Origin: Eubacterium sp. AF16-48
GTDB taxonomy: Bacteria > Bacillota > Clostridia > Lachnospirales > Lachnospiraceae
NCBI RefSeq assembly: GCF_003479405.1
Contig: NZ_QUHB01000007.1
Coordinates: 84,889 to 148,888 of the forward strand
Direction: 5' to 3'
DNA length: 64,000 nt
Shown here piece after piece: positions 34,792-42,639 of the stretch (position 1 is the first letter of the stretch; every line of letters begins with the position of its first letter). Position numbers and translations under genes: made by a program. The notes beneath the pieces are model-generated. The model did no database searches. It had not been told where the DNA came from and saw only the letters and a program-made list of their open reading frames with translations.

Positions 34792-35278
34792 TTTTTTTCT
34801 CCTTAATTTCTACTGCCCCAAACACACTTATTACCAAACCAAATGCCAGTGAATAAATCCCCCAAAAAACAGGCAACTCATAAATCACAAATTTAATAAC
34901 CTGACTAATTGATATGAACCACCCTCTGGAAATCAGCAATATTCCAACAGCCGTTCCTAAATAAGCTAACAGAAAAAACATCAATTCAAAAATGTAATAG
35001 CATAATATAATTTTTTTCTTTCCTGCACCATATTTGTAAAATATTTTAAATAAATTACAATTTCTTCCTGTATATTCCCCAAAAAATATCAGATAGCCTA
35101 CTGCAAAAAGAATCAGTACAATTTGAATATTTATATTTATCACATTTTCTATTGTATATTCTCCCCAATAATAACAGGAAATAAAATATATACAAAAAAT
35201 GCATATTAGTTGAAATGTCAGTAATGTTCTAAATAATATATTATTTTTTATTAATGTTTTAAAAAAAATTTTAACCAT
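34748..35278 (-). CDS. Membrane protein, probable second permease subunit
   Basis: 176 residues with about four or five membrane segments, and the short motif FKIFYKYGAGKKKIILCYYI. That motif parallels the sequence VFYALGMSKKKIFALC of the following permease, so this is probably half of an FtsX-like subunit without the extracellular domain. It overlaps the permease start by 44 nt, indicating coupled translation. Not assignable to a named family from sequence alone. Confidence 0.7.
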   Translation of the reverse strand: MVKIFFKTLIKNNILFRTLLTFQLICIFCIYFISCYYWGEYTIENVININIQIVLILFAVGYLIFFGEYTGRNCNLFKIFYKYGAGKKKIILCYYIFELMFFLLAYLGTAVGILLISRGWFISISQVIKFVIYELPVFWGIYSLAFGLVISVFGAVEIKEKKSDTFFKNITGKRKI

Positions 35279-35290
35279 AATGTTGATATA

Positions 35291-35323
35291 TAAATAATGA
35301 GGCTATAAATAGCCTCATTATTT
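35291..35323 (-). repeat. Intercistronic palindrome inside the secreted-protein operon
   Basis: TAAATAATGAGGCTA pairs with TATAGCCTCATTATTTA around a minimal loop. It includes the stop codon of the VanZ-like gene. No T-tract follows, so it may set the mRNA stability ratio between upstream and downstream genes. Confidence 0.6.
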
Positions 35324-35893
35324 ATCAAAAAATTTTGCAATACCTTTCTCTATTTTTGTATTATTTAACAGATGAATAATCAATATCGATAATATTATTC
35401 CTATAAAATTCAAAATAACATCATCCACATCACATACTTTATTAGGAAATTTTGTGATTATATCTATAATATACTGTGTTATTTCTATAAAAACAATAGC
35501 CATAAAGCAATAAACAATGCATTTTCTGTAAGATTTTATAAAAAAAACATAATACAAAAAAAATACTAAAGGCATCAATAAGAGAATGTTTCCTCCCACC
35601 TGTACAGCAAAATTATGCACGCTTCCGACTCCCGTAATGGTCCTAAATGGTACGAAATTTGCGTAATTCATTTTCATCTTTTCCACCATATCATCACTCA
35701 TTGCCCTATTAAACACGATTCTAACTGGTGTGTATACAACCTTAACTAAACATAAAATATATAATTCAAACAAAATCAAACCATATATGTTATACTTGTT
35801 TTTCTTTTTCAGTTTATATATTAATAATGTAATACACAGTATTAATATATATAATAGGGCAAAAATTTCTAAATGTAAATCAATTACTATCAT
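35318..35893 (-). CDS. VanZ-like family membrane protein
   Basis: 191 residues with five predicted membrane segments and the VanZ pattern: FAVQVGGNILLLMPLVFFLY, then FIEITQYIIDI and CDVDDVILNFIGIILSILI (E..Q, D.DD..LN..G). VanZ proteins confer low-level teicoplanin resistance; most family members have no known role. It lies second in the operon, 14 nt after the secreted protein, where it could provide self-protection or membrane adaptation. Confidence 0.82.
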   Translation of the reverse strand: MIVIDLHLEIFALLYILILCITLLIYKLKKKNKYNIYGLILFELYILCLVKVVYTPVRIVFNRAMSDDMVEKMKMNYANFVPFRTITGVGSVHNFAVQVGGNILLLMPLVFFLYYVFFIKSYRKCIVYCFMAIVFIEITQYIIDIITKFPNKVCDVDDVILNFIGIILSILIIHLLNNTKIEKGIAKFFDK

Positions 35894-35907
35894 TTAGACC
35901 TCCATGC

Positions 35908-36303
35908 CTATGGAGCATCCCATGTAAATGTAACTGTTCCCTCCACATGATATCTATACGGAGATGACAAATATACCCTGTAGGTAGCCTTTTCTTTTGT
36001 CGTAAATGTTACTGTTTTAAACTCGTGACTATTAACACTCTTGGACGAAATGTCAGCGCCCCCCCAACCATACCAACGTTTTTGTTCAACATAAATATCA
36101 ATTGGACAATCATAACTTCTGACACAATTAGGTTGCATACCTACCTTTAATTTGCCTTTCTTTTTTATGTTCATTGACTTACTATAAACCCCCGCACTCA
36201 TAGAGTATGTTGTTTTACGAATCTTTGTATCCGCAAACACAACCGTTGTTGACAAAACTGTTATAATCAGAATTGCCAACACTTGTTTTAAATGATGTTT
36301 CAT
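35908..36303 (-). CDS. Small secreted protein, first gene of an ABC-exporter operon
   Basis: 131 residues with a clear signal peptide (MKHHLKQVLAILIITVLSTT, cleavage after VFA). The mature chain is about 105 residues, basic, with two Cys (PNCVRSYDCP) that could form a disulfide, aromatic motifs RWYGWGG and SPYRYHVEG, and a beta-rich end VTFTW. GGAGG is spaced for the ATG at 36303; an earlier TTG is not used. Linked to VanZ-like and ABC genes, it could be a bacteriocin, a toxin-like effector or a surface factor. Function not known. Confidence 0.7.
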   Translation of the reverse strand: MKHHLKQVLAILIITVLSTTVVFADTKIRKTTYSMSAGVYSKSMNIKKKGKLKVGMQPNCVRSYDCPIDIYVEQKRWYGWGGADISSKSVNSHEFKTVTFTTKEKATYRVYLSSPYRYHVEGTVTFTWDAP

Positions 36304-36640
36304 ATAGATAACCTCCATTCCTTTCAATTTTTTCTACATTTTTCCAATGTAAACATCCCTCCCATTTTACATTTATTTTTATATGAAGTCAAATATTTTT
36401 TACTTTTTCATCTTTTTTGCAAATATTAAAATTAACATTTTATTCTATATCAATTCGATTTTTAACTATATTTTTATTCCCACTTCATATTTTATAGTAG
36501 CCTTTATAAATATTATTACTGTCTGCACTCCCTTTGTTTTAATGGGATTTCTCTATTCTTGTTTTTATCATTGTTCGTGATATGTCTTTCGATTGGTGTA
36601 GTAATTGGTGTAGTAGAAAACTAGGTTTGTATCTCCCAAA
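36304..36640. other. AT-rich intergenic region with element edge
   Basis: Very T-rich on the plus strand. It must hold the promoter of the secreted-protein operon and, at 36591-36612, the GGTGTA direct repeats that mark the edge of the CRESS-Rep element. No credible gene. Confidence 0.6.
36591..36612. repeat. Direct repeats ATTGGTGTA, likely integrase-arm/att-edge sites (copy 1)
   Basis: Two copies of ATTGGTGTA, 12 bp apart, 29 bp beyond the integrase stop codon. An almost identical pair occurs at 47972-47991 beside rpsR. Tyrosine-integrase elements often carry such arm-type repeats at their ends. Confidence 0.55.
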
Positions 36641-37036
36641 TTATGAGATTTTTATATTATTTAATTTGCTCAACTCCTGTTGTTTCTTTTCTTCGGTAAC
36701 ATGCGTATAGATATTCATTGTCGTTTTAATATCAGCATGCCCCATTATGGATTGGGTTGTTTTCACGTTTAAATCATTTTCACATAATCTTGTACAAAAT
36801 GTATGTCGCATTATATGTGCAGAAAACTCTGGCATTTCTATTGCTTCTCTGTTTTCTTTTTCCGCCTTTTGTATTTCCTGCTCCTGCTCTCTTAATTCAA
36901 TTATATTATTTGCATATATTGTCTGTCGCTCGCCTGTATCATCCGTAAAGCGATACATATACAGACCGTCTTTTCTTTGGCTTTCTCCTACTTTTAAAAC
37001 TCTGCCCTTTGAATCTACTCGCTTTTTTCTTGCCAT
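36641..37036 (-). pseudogene. Tyrosine integrase with a large internal in-frame deletion
   Basis: 131 residues. The N-terminal AP2-like arm-binding domain is present (DGLYMYRFTDDTGERQTIYA). It joins directly to the C-terminal catalytic end: FSAHIMRHTFCTRLCENDLN, TTQSIMGHADIKTTMNIYTH. These hold the HxxR, GH and nucleophilic Tyr motifs. About 230-270 residues that should contain the core-binding domain, first catalytic Arg and Lys are missing, without breaking frame. The result cannot recombine alone, but it could bind arm sites. A ribosome binding site and start codon are intact. Confidence 0.8.
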
Positions 37037-37067
37037 AGTTTTATATCCTTTCTGAAATTAGTTTGAA

Positions 37068-37113
37068 AGAATACTCACACTATGATAAGATTATTTCGTA
37101 GTGCAGAGTATTC
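37068..37113. repeat. Inverted repeat between integrase and RHH gene
   Basis: AAGAATACTC with CACTA on one side matches TAGTG..GAGTATTCTT on the other. It could be a leader hairpin or a regulatory/att-type site of the element. Confidence 0.5.
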
Positions 37114-37135
37114 TTATTTTGTACTAAGTCAATGG

Positions 37136-37175
37136 GTTAGTCATTCGCTTTGGTCGGGGAGTGACTAACTTTTTT
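37136..37175 (+). terminator. Plus-strand terminator-like hairpin
   Basis: GTTAGTCA pairs with TGACTAAC, followed by TTTTTT on the plus strand, although all element genes are on the minus strand. It may block inward readthrough or protect against antisense transcription. Confidence 0.6.
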
Positions 37176-37347
37176 ATTTACCTAATAACAAGTTTATTCC
37201 CTGTCGTATGGCTTCGCCTTTGGTTATATTGTTTTTCTTGCAATACTCTTGTAATGCCTGTTCCGTTTTAATATCTAAACGGACGCTAAACCTTATATCC
37301 TTTTTTACGTCAGCACTTGCTTTCGGTCTGCCGACTTTTTGTGACAC
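37174..37347 (-). CDS. Ribbon-helix-helix (CopG-like) protein
   Basis: 57 residues starting at a GTG after AAGGAAG: SQKVGRPKASADVKKDIRFS, then VRLDIKTEQALQEYCKKNNI and TKGEAIRQGINLLLGK. The beta strand (IRFSVRL) followed by two helices is the RHH fold, as in CopG/ParD/MobC-type regulators. It probably controls copy number or transcription of the element. Too short for most automatic gene lists. Confidence 0.8.
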   Translation of the reverse strand: MSQKVGRPKASADVKKDIRFSVRLDIKTEQALQEYCKKNNITKGEAIRQGINLLLGK

Positions 37348-37422
37348 TATCTTTTCACTTCCTTTCTATTTTTGTCACACCTATATTGTAATATTTGTCA
37401 CGCAAAAATTCAACTATGAATT

Positions 37423-37614
37423 TTAATCAATGTATGTATCTAAAACTTTGCTTGCTGTCGGAATATCGATTCTTACGGATTTTCCAAAACGCTTTATTGC
37501 TCCTGTTCCGTCAAGCAAATTCATAAGGGTATTTCTTCCAAGTTTGTAATAATCACAAGCCTGTGGAACTGTTGCATATTTTTCTATTGTATCTGAATAA
37601 CTGCCTTTTCGCAT
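37423..37614 (-). CDS. Excisionase-like small helix-turn-helix protein
   Basis: 63 residues: YATVPQACDYYKLGRNTLMN, then LLDGTGAIKRFGKSVRIDIP, the winged-helix pattern of Xis/DUF6462-type proteins found next to integrases of the Tn916 kind. ATG at 37614 is correctly spaced from AAAGGA; an upstream GTG is too near. It would direct excision together with an integrase, but the resident integrase is deleted. Confidence 0.82.
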   Translation of the reverse strand: MRKGSYSDTIEKYATVPQACDYYKLGRNTLMNLLDGTGAIKRFGKSVRIDIPTASKVLDTYID

Positions 37615-37645
37615 AAATAGCACTTCCTTTCAATCATATTAAATA

Positions 37646-38674
37646 TTATCGTAGCCTGTAAATTTTTATTTGTTTCAGTTCCTCATCTGATATGGCATGA
37701 AACTCTTCATCCCTATGCAGATATTTTTCAACAGAATCATATACGTCTAGCGTTCCATCTGCATGATAGTGGTGTACTTCATGAATCCTGCGTAGAAATG
37801 CCTGCCAAGATTCAGGACTGTTTTTTTGTACCTCTGAATACTGCATTTCCAAACTCCAATTAGATATTATGTAAACTCTGCTGTAGCAGGCAAATTTATT
37901 GCTGTACCTTGCAGGAAGTTCAATCGGATATATGTCACAGTAGTTGAGCATATCAGATATTTTTATACCCGACCTAAATTCGTCGAAGGCAATTACTTCC
38001 TGCGTTCCATAACCATCAAAAGGATGTAAATAGTCACTGACCCTGTACACATTGGAATTGCCGTGTTCGTCTAATACCCCTCGGGTTTTGCCAGTGCCTG
38101 TTGCACCATAGATATATATCACTTTTAAATCCAATCGTCTTTCATTCTTGTATTTTTCCGTTAACAGCATAGTTCGGACTTTATCCAGTTTGTCAATGTT
38201 CAAGATATAATCATTATTTATAGCCAAAATTTCAGCGTTTGAGTATCCGTTTTTTATCATCTCATAGAGTTCTTCCATGTCGGCTTTTTTACCTCTTTGT
38301 GTGGGAATCTCTCCCCATTCCTCAAAAGTACCTTCAACGCTTGTTTCTGCCTTGTTTGTTTCTGCCCATTTTCCTGTTTTCTTAATATATTCAACATTAG
38401 ATTGAGCAGAGCCTTTGGCAATTTCAATATGTGCTTCATCAAAATTTTTCTTCACTTTCGACCAACGAACTCTAGAAGAAAAGACAACATAGATATGCGT
38501 ATGATACGTACCCTGTCCCCCGATTTCATCAGCCATACAGAAATACTTTAAAGTGGTAAAATTCATAATCAGTGTTTCTTTTATCTTTTCGTGAGTATAA
38601 CCATATTCAACAGGGTTATTGATTGTAAGTTGAAAGGCATTTCTCTGCACATTCTTTATGTTTTCCTGTTGCAA
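37646..38674 (-). CDS. CRESS-type Rep protein (HUH endonuclease plus SF3 helicase)
   Basis: 342 residues. HUH motif I FQLTINN (14-20), motif II HTHIY (58-62) and motif III YIKK (96-99, catalytic Tyr96) are followed by a superfamily 3 helicase: Walker A GATGTGKT (190-197), Walker B VIAFDEF (227-233) and motif C VYIISN (267-272). This is the domain plan of Reps of eukaryotic CRESS-DNA viruses and of related bacterial (pCRESS) plasmids and integrated elements. It would nick and unwind DNA for rolling-circle replication. It starts with TTG behind AAAGGAG. All catalytic residues look intact, unlike the integrase. Confidence 0.9.
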   Translation of the reverse strand: MQQENIKNVQRNAFQLTINNPVEYGYTHEKIKETLIMNFTTLKYFCMADEIGGQGTYHTHIYVVFSSRVRWSKVKKNFDEAHIEIAKGSAQSNVEYIKKTGKWAETNKAETSVEGTFEEWGEIPTQRGKKADMEELYEMIKNGYSNAEILAINNDYILNIDKLDKVRTMLLTEKYKNERRLDLKVIYIYGATGTGKTRGVLDEHGNSNVYRVSDYLHPFDGYGTQEVIAFDEFRSGIKISDMLNYCDIYPIELPARYSNKFACYSRVYIISNWSLEMQYSEVQKNSPESWQAFLRRIHEVHHYHADGTLDVYDSVEKYLHRDEEFHAISDEELKQIKIYRLR

Positions 38675-38856
38675 TTTTTATCAACTCCTTTCCTTACATA
38701 TAAACTAACACATTACTTCGTTTATTCAAATTTCAATGCTCACCCCTAAAAGTAGGAGAGTACAAAGCTTATTTTGTTCGATTTGTTCATTTGGTGCGAA
38801 CAGGAATTTTGAACCTTAAAACCCTTCATTTATGGGGATTTTATTAATGATTTTAT

Positions 38857-39327
38857 TTGTTTGTGCATGGCACGGTAGTATTTACCAGTTTTGCTAAGGA
38901 AGCTTTTCCTATTATCAGATATCGTACAAAGGACATTACATATATCACAAGAGAGAAATGTAAATGTGGCAGAACTCACGCACGTATTCACAGACTTATG
39001 GGACGTTCAGATGACATGCTTATTATCAAGGGTGTTAATGTTTATCCTTCACAGGTTGAAGAAGTTCTTATTAAACACGGTATGCCTGCTAACTATCAGC
39101 TTATTGTTGACCGTGTAAATAACAGCGACACAATGGAAGTTTTAGTTGAGATGACACCTGAAATGTTTTCTGATACAGTTAGCTCAATTGAATCCAAGGA
39201 GAAAGAAATTGTTGCTGCTCTTAAGAGCATGCTTGGCATTTATGCTAAAGTTAAATTGGTTGAACCAAAGTCAATTACACGTTCAGAAGGAAAAGCTGTC
39301 CGTGTTATAGATAAACGTAAAATTTAA
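38857..39327 (+). pseudogene. Phenylacetate-CoA ligase, C-terminal part only
   Basis: About 150 residues from TVVFTSFAKEAFPIIRYRTK, DITYITREKCKCGRTHARIH and MGRSDDMLIIKGVNVYPSQV to the end. This is the C-terminal lid domain of PaaK-type adenylate-forming enzymes (about 430 residues when complete), with the A8-type GRSDD hinge. The frame enters at the border of the CRESS-Rep element with only a TTG and no ribosome binding site. The N-terminal ATP/substrate domain is not in this window on either side of the element. Inactive as it stands. Confidence 0.85.
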
Positions 39328-39339
39328 GGAGGTTTTTAT

Positions 39340-39777
39340 ATGTATATTCATCAGATTTCAGTGTTCGTTGAAAACAAGCCGGGTAACATTGCAAACTTTA
39401 CCAATTTTCTGGCTGAACACAAAATAGACATGCGAGCATTCCAGATTGCTGATTCAAGCGATTTTGGTATTATTCGTATTATTGTAGACGATTCTTTTAA
39501 CACTCTTACTTTATTAAGAGACCATAATTGGGTATGTAATCTTGCACACGTCATTGGCGTAAAGCTTCCGGACGAGCCGGGTTCAATGTCTAAGGCAATG
39601 AATGTTATTGCTGCCAACGGATACAGCGTTGATTATGTTTATGCCTTCCTTGCAAGAGGCACAGACGATGCCCTTATGGTATTCCGTGTTAAGGACGAAT
39701 ACACAGACAAAGTCGCTTCATTATTGGTTAAGAACGGAATGAAAACTGTTGACCAGGAAGATTTGACTAAGATGTAG
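39340..39777 (+). CDS. Tandem ACT-domain protein
   Basis: 145 residues with two ACT folds: ISVFVENKPGNIANFTNFLA, then RAFQIADSSDFGIIRIIVDD, and VKLPDEPGSMSKAMNVIAAN with YVYAFLARGTDDALMVFRVK. ACT domains bind amino acids. This stand-alone type is regularly encoded just after phenylacetate-CoA-ligase-like genes, and here the spacing is 12 nt with AGGAGG. Intact, although its upstream partner is truncated; it may now depend on an element promoter. Confidence 0.88.
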   Translation: MYIHQISVFVENKPGNIANFTNFLAEHKIDMRAFQIADSSDFGIIRIIVDDSFNTLTLLRDHNWVCNLAHVIGVKLPDEPGSMSKAMNVIAANGYSVDYVYAFLARGTDDALMVFRVKDEYTDKVASLLVKNGMKTVDQEDLTKM

Positions 39778-39799
39778 TTTAGACGTTGATATTATTATT

Positions 39800-39833
39800 G
39801 AGCTAAACGGCAAATGCCATTTAGCTCTTTTTT
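39800..39833 (+). terminator. Terminator after the ACT-domain gene
   Basis: GAGCTAAA..GGC and GCC..TTTAGCTC pair, followed by TTTTTT. Confidence 0.9.
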
Positions 39834-39971
39834 CGTAGCATTATAGCAATACAAAAAGCGCCCCTCTACCTAAAGGAACAGGGCGACTGCTACGGTTACC
39901 AGTTTTCCAAACCGCTCCATTGACAAAATTCTAAACTACAATTTTTCGACAGATGCGCCTGAAGAAAGCTA

Positions 39972-40002
39972 AACCCGACGATCACAAGACCGTCGGGTTT
40001 TT
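39972..40002. terminator. Bidirectional terminator
   Basis: AACCCGACG and CGTCGGGTT pair around a 10-nt loop with T-run on the plus side. It lies 3' of the large secreted-protein gene on the minus strand. Confidence 0.7.
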
Positions 40003-40073
40003 CGTTTTCTCACTATGTATTTACTTTATTTTTACATTTGTTCCGTCCAGGGATTTGTTTTATTTCGGAAGTT

Positions 40074-41816
40074 TTACTTCGCTCTGATCACTTTTTTAAT
40101 CTGCGGTCCCTGACCATTGCTCTTATTTAATCCTGTATTCATATAAATGTTCAGCTTCTTACCAGTCTGTGCTCCCTTTGGCAGCCATACAGTGTAGCTT
40201 TTCTTATTGCCTTTTATCCATGTATCACCAATCCTCATACCGCCGATCTTCGGAACTTTCTTCTTCAATGTTACTTTTACTTTATATTTTGTCCATGTGT
40301 ACGGTTTGTGGTAAATCGGTGGGTACCAGTAATCTCCACTCCAGTGTCCTGGAGATGTCCAGCCTCTTACTTTCACCTTTTTCTTCTGTACAATCTTAAT
40401 AGACTTCACAGCCGGTTTTACTGCCGAACCAGTCTTCAATGTCACTACGTCAGACGGTGTACCGGTTGCTCCATTCGCATAAGCCTGCGTACGGAACTTA
40501 TAAGTTGTCAACGGCTTCAGATTCTTTACTATAGTTGCTTTATAACAATTATAATCTTTCACCGTTTTTACAGTTGTCCACTTACCACCTTTGTAAATCT
40601 GAATTCTAGCATTTGTCCCCATCATCTTCGTGGATCCTACGGTTACTTTTGCATAATTATGATAAGTCACTACTGTAGGTTTTTTTAATTTCTCTACCGG
40701 TACATAAAGATTTGTTGTATAAGTCTTTCCATTCTTTGTTTTGAAGGTAAGCCAACTCTGTCTACCAGCTTTAATATTATAGATTGGAACTTCGCCATGA
40801 GCAACCTTGTTGCTGTTATAGTTCCATGTCTTTCCAGAAATATGATCGTATACTTCTACGATTTTATCATCGGAATTTGCAGGTACCGTCTCTGCAACGA
40901 CTTTTATGTTTCCTAACTGTGATTTCTTTACTTCTTGATGAGAACATTTAATCTTCTCAGCCGAAATATAGTTATGTCCATTCAGATTAAAATCAAAAAT
41001 TGCCGGGTAATAAGCACCCTTGCTAGTAGATATGCATACATAATATATTCCACGCGTTAGTACCTTTGCTCCAGGCTCCCACGCCTCTTTGCCATTGTAT
41101 TGTGAGGATCCTTCGCTATAGATTTGATTATTATTAGAGTCATAGACACGAATGAACGTACGATTCTGTCCGAAATAAGTTGCTCTTTCTGTGTTAACAA
41201 GGTGGAAGCTTGGATCAATCACTGCTTTGTCTGCAACATTAAACTTGTACCAACGTTCATCTGTTCCCGTTCCTGTCAGACCTTCATAAAGACTGTACGG
41301 ATGTCCGGATAACGGAATCTCATATGCTGTATCTTTTGTAAGACCAATCTCGTCTTCTTTGAATCCGATTTTTTGATCAATGAATTCTGCGGTGATAGTA
41401 ATATCCGTATAAGCTGCTGCATTTCTTGTAAATTCCACTTCACAGGCCTTTTCTACCCACTGACACGGATATAAATAAAGTACATTTGCATCCTTTACTG
41501 CTGTAGCCATACGGCTGGCAACTTCATGACCGCCTATCCATAATTTCGTATGGTAATTCCGCATAGGAATATTGTGCGAAAATGTTACTTTCATCGGCCT
41601 CTGTGTATTATTTGTTACTTCAATATGCTGTTCAAGCCCATCTGTTCTCTCAAATTGTACTATTTGTGATCCTTCAGATTTAAATTCCACTGAGTGCGTA
41701 ACAGATTCCGCTTTCACTCCAATATCAGTTGTGAACCAGCCACCTACAACCAGGGTGCATAGCAGCAATCCCTTCAGTAAATAGTTACCTATTCGTTTCG
41801 ACTTTAATTTCCTCAT
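40074..41816 (-). CDS. Large secreted surface protein with FN3-like domain
   Basis: 580 residues. A signal peptide (LLKGLLLCTLVVGGWFTTD, cleavage near VKAES) precedes a beta-rich region. A bacterial pre-peptidase-like C-terminal domain pattern follows around residues 165-275 (DERWYKFNVADKAV, then GIYYVCISTSKGAYYP). An FN3-like domain covers about 370-470 (PTVVTYHNYAKVTVGS, then YKFRTQAYANGATGTPSDVV). The tail is basic and Trp/Tyr-rich (HWSGDYWYPPIYHKPYTWTK). It lies downstream of the regulator operon 42001-45532 and is its likely target. Codon use is more GC-rich than in flanking genes. Function unknown. Confidence 0.75.
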   Translation of the reverse strand: MRKLKSKRIGNYLLKGLLLCTLVVGGWFTTDIGVKAESVTHSVEFKSEGSQIVQFERTDGLEQHIEVTNNTQRPMKVTFSHNIPMRNYHTKLWIGGHEVASRMATAVKDANVLYLYPCQWVEKACEVEFTRNAAAYTDITITAEFIDQKIGFKEDEIGLTKDTAYEIPLSGHPYSLYEGLTGTGTDERWYKFNVADKAVIDPSFHLVNTERATYFGQNRTFIRVYDSNNNQIYSEGSSQYNGKEAWEPGAKVLTRGIYYVCISTSKGAYYPAIFDFNLNGHNYISAEKIKCSHQEVKKSQLGNIKVVAETVPANSDDKIVEVYDHISGKTWNYNSNKVAHGEVPIYNIKAGRQSWLTFKTKNGKTYTTNLYVPVEKLKKPTVVTYHNYAKVTVGSTKMMGTNARIQIYKGGKWTTVKTVKDYNCYKATIVKNLKPLTTYKFRTQAYANGATGTPSDVVTLKTGSAVKPAVKSIKIVQKKKVKVRGWTSPGHWSGDYWYPPIYHKPYTWTKYKVKVTLKKKVPKIGGMRIGDTWIKGNKKSYTVWLPKGAQTGKKLNIYMNTGLNKSNGQGPQIKKVIRAK

Positions 41817-42000
41817 AACTTGTCCCTCCTTCTTATCTTCTTTTAATAAGTTCCAGAATATCTTTTAAAAACGACACGATTTTTCTAGTTAAAGTATAAC
41901 AAATGCATTCGTTTTTTACCCTGTACTCAAGGACAGGTTTTCGTTATTTTACTGAGAATTTCAATATGTAAACAAATATTTTCTGAACAAAGTGCGAATA

Positions 42001-42639
42001 TTATTGAATTTTTTCCGGGCTACTCGGAATGATAAAGTTTTTATTTGTCACTGCGATTGCCAGCCGCGTCTTATTGGCATAACCGGTTTTTGACAAAATA
42101 TTAGAGACATGGTATTTCACCGTCCTTACGGAAATGTTCATCCGCTCTGCGATCTCGCTGTACTCAAGCCCATCGCACACAAAGCGAAGCACTTCTATCT
42201 CTTTATTGGTAAATTCTGAACTATCCGCGAGACCAAGCTGTACGCTCGGTGTTTTATCTGGAAATACACTTTCCCCGTCCATCGTCCGATTGATCACATC
42301 AATCAATCGTTCAGGGCTAATATCCTTATACCAGAAGCTGTCTACTTTCGCCTCTCTTGCCCGCTGCAAATATCCGACTTCCACCATGGAAGTTACGATA
42401 ATGATTTTTATATTTGGAAACTCTGCCTTTATTTCTGCTGCCGCTTCGATCCCATCTTTATTTCCGGCTGTGCATACGTCCATCAACACAAGGTCGATCC
42501 GCTGTCTTCTACATATAGCAAGGGCGACATCCGCCCCATTTACGCTTGCCGCAAACTCATAATTATTGCTCTCTGAGATGACCCTCTCCATATTTTCACG
42601 GGGCATTCTCTGATCCTCTACAATTAATACCTGTTTCAT
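42001..42639 (-). CDS. NarL/LuxR-family response regulator
   Basis: 212 residues. Receiver domain: LIVEDQRMPRENME, phospho-acceptor Asp54 in LVLMDVCTAG, and the switch region IIIVTSMVEVG followed by FWYKDISPE. LuxR-type helix-turn-helix: FTNKEIEVLRFVCDGLEYSE, IAERMNISVRTVKYHVSNIL. It overlaps its kinase gene by 4 nt (ATGA), so the two are coupled. Likely regulates the secreted protein gene beginning 185 bp downstream. Confidence 0.92.
   Translation of the reverse strand: MKQVLIVEDQRMPRENMERVISESNNYEFAASVNGADVALAICRRQRIDLVLMDVCTAGNKDGIEAAAEIKAEFPNIKIIIVTSMVEVGYLQRAREAKVDSFWYKDISPERLIDVINRTMDGESVFPDKTPSVQLGLADSSEFTNKEIEVLRFVCDGLEYSEIAERMNISVRTVKYHVSNILSKTGYANKTRLAIAVTNKNFIIPSSPEKIQ

Noticed and set aside
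35908-36303. Possible lactococcin-972-type bacteriocin
   Set aside because: The neighbouring ABC genes suggest it, but the mature protein lacks the tryptophan-rich signature of that family; left as an uncharacterised secreted protein.
36383-36580. 65-codon hydrophobic plus-strand frame
   Set aside because: AT-rich intergenic stretch giving Phe/Ile-rich translation, no ribosome binding site, and it faces the promoter of the secreted-protein operon.
38874-38884. TAGTATTTAC resembling the CRESS nonanucleotide origin (TAGTATTAC)
   Set aside because: It has one extra T and lies within the coding sequence of the ligase fragment (TVVFTS), so it is best explained as chance. No flanking stem-loop was seen.
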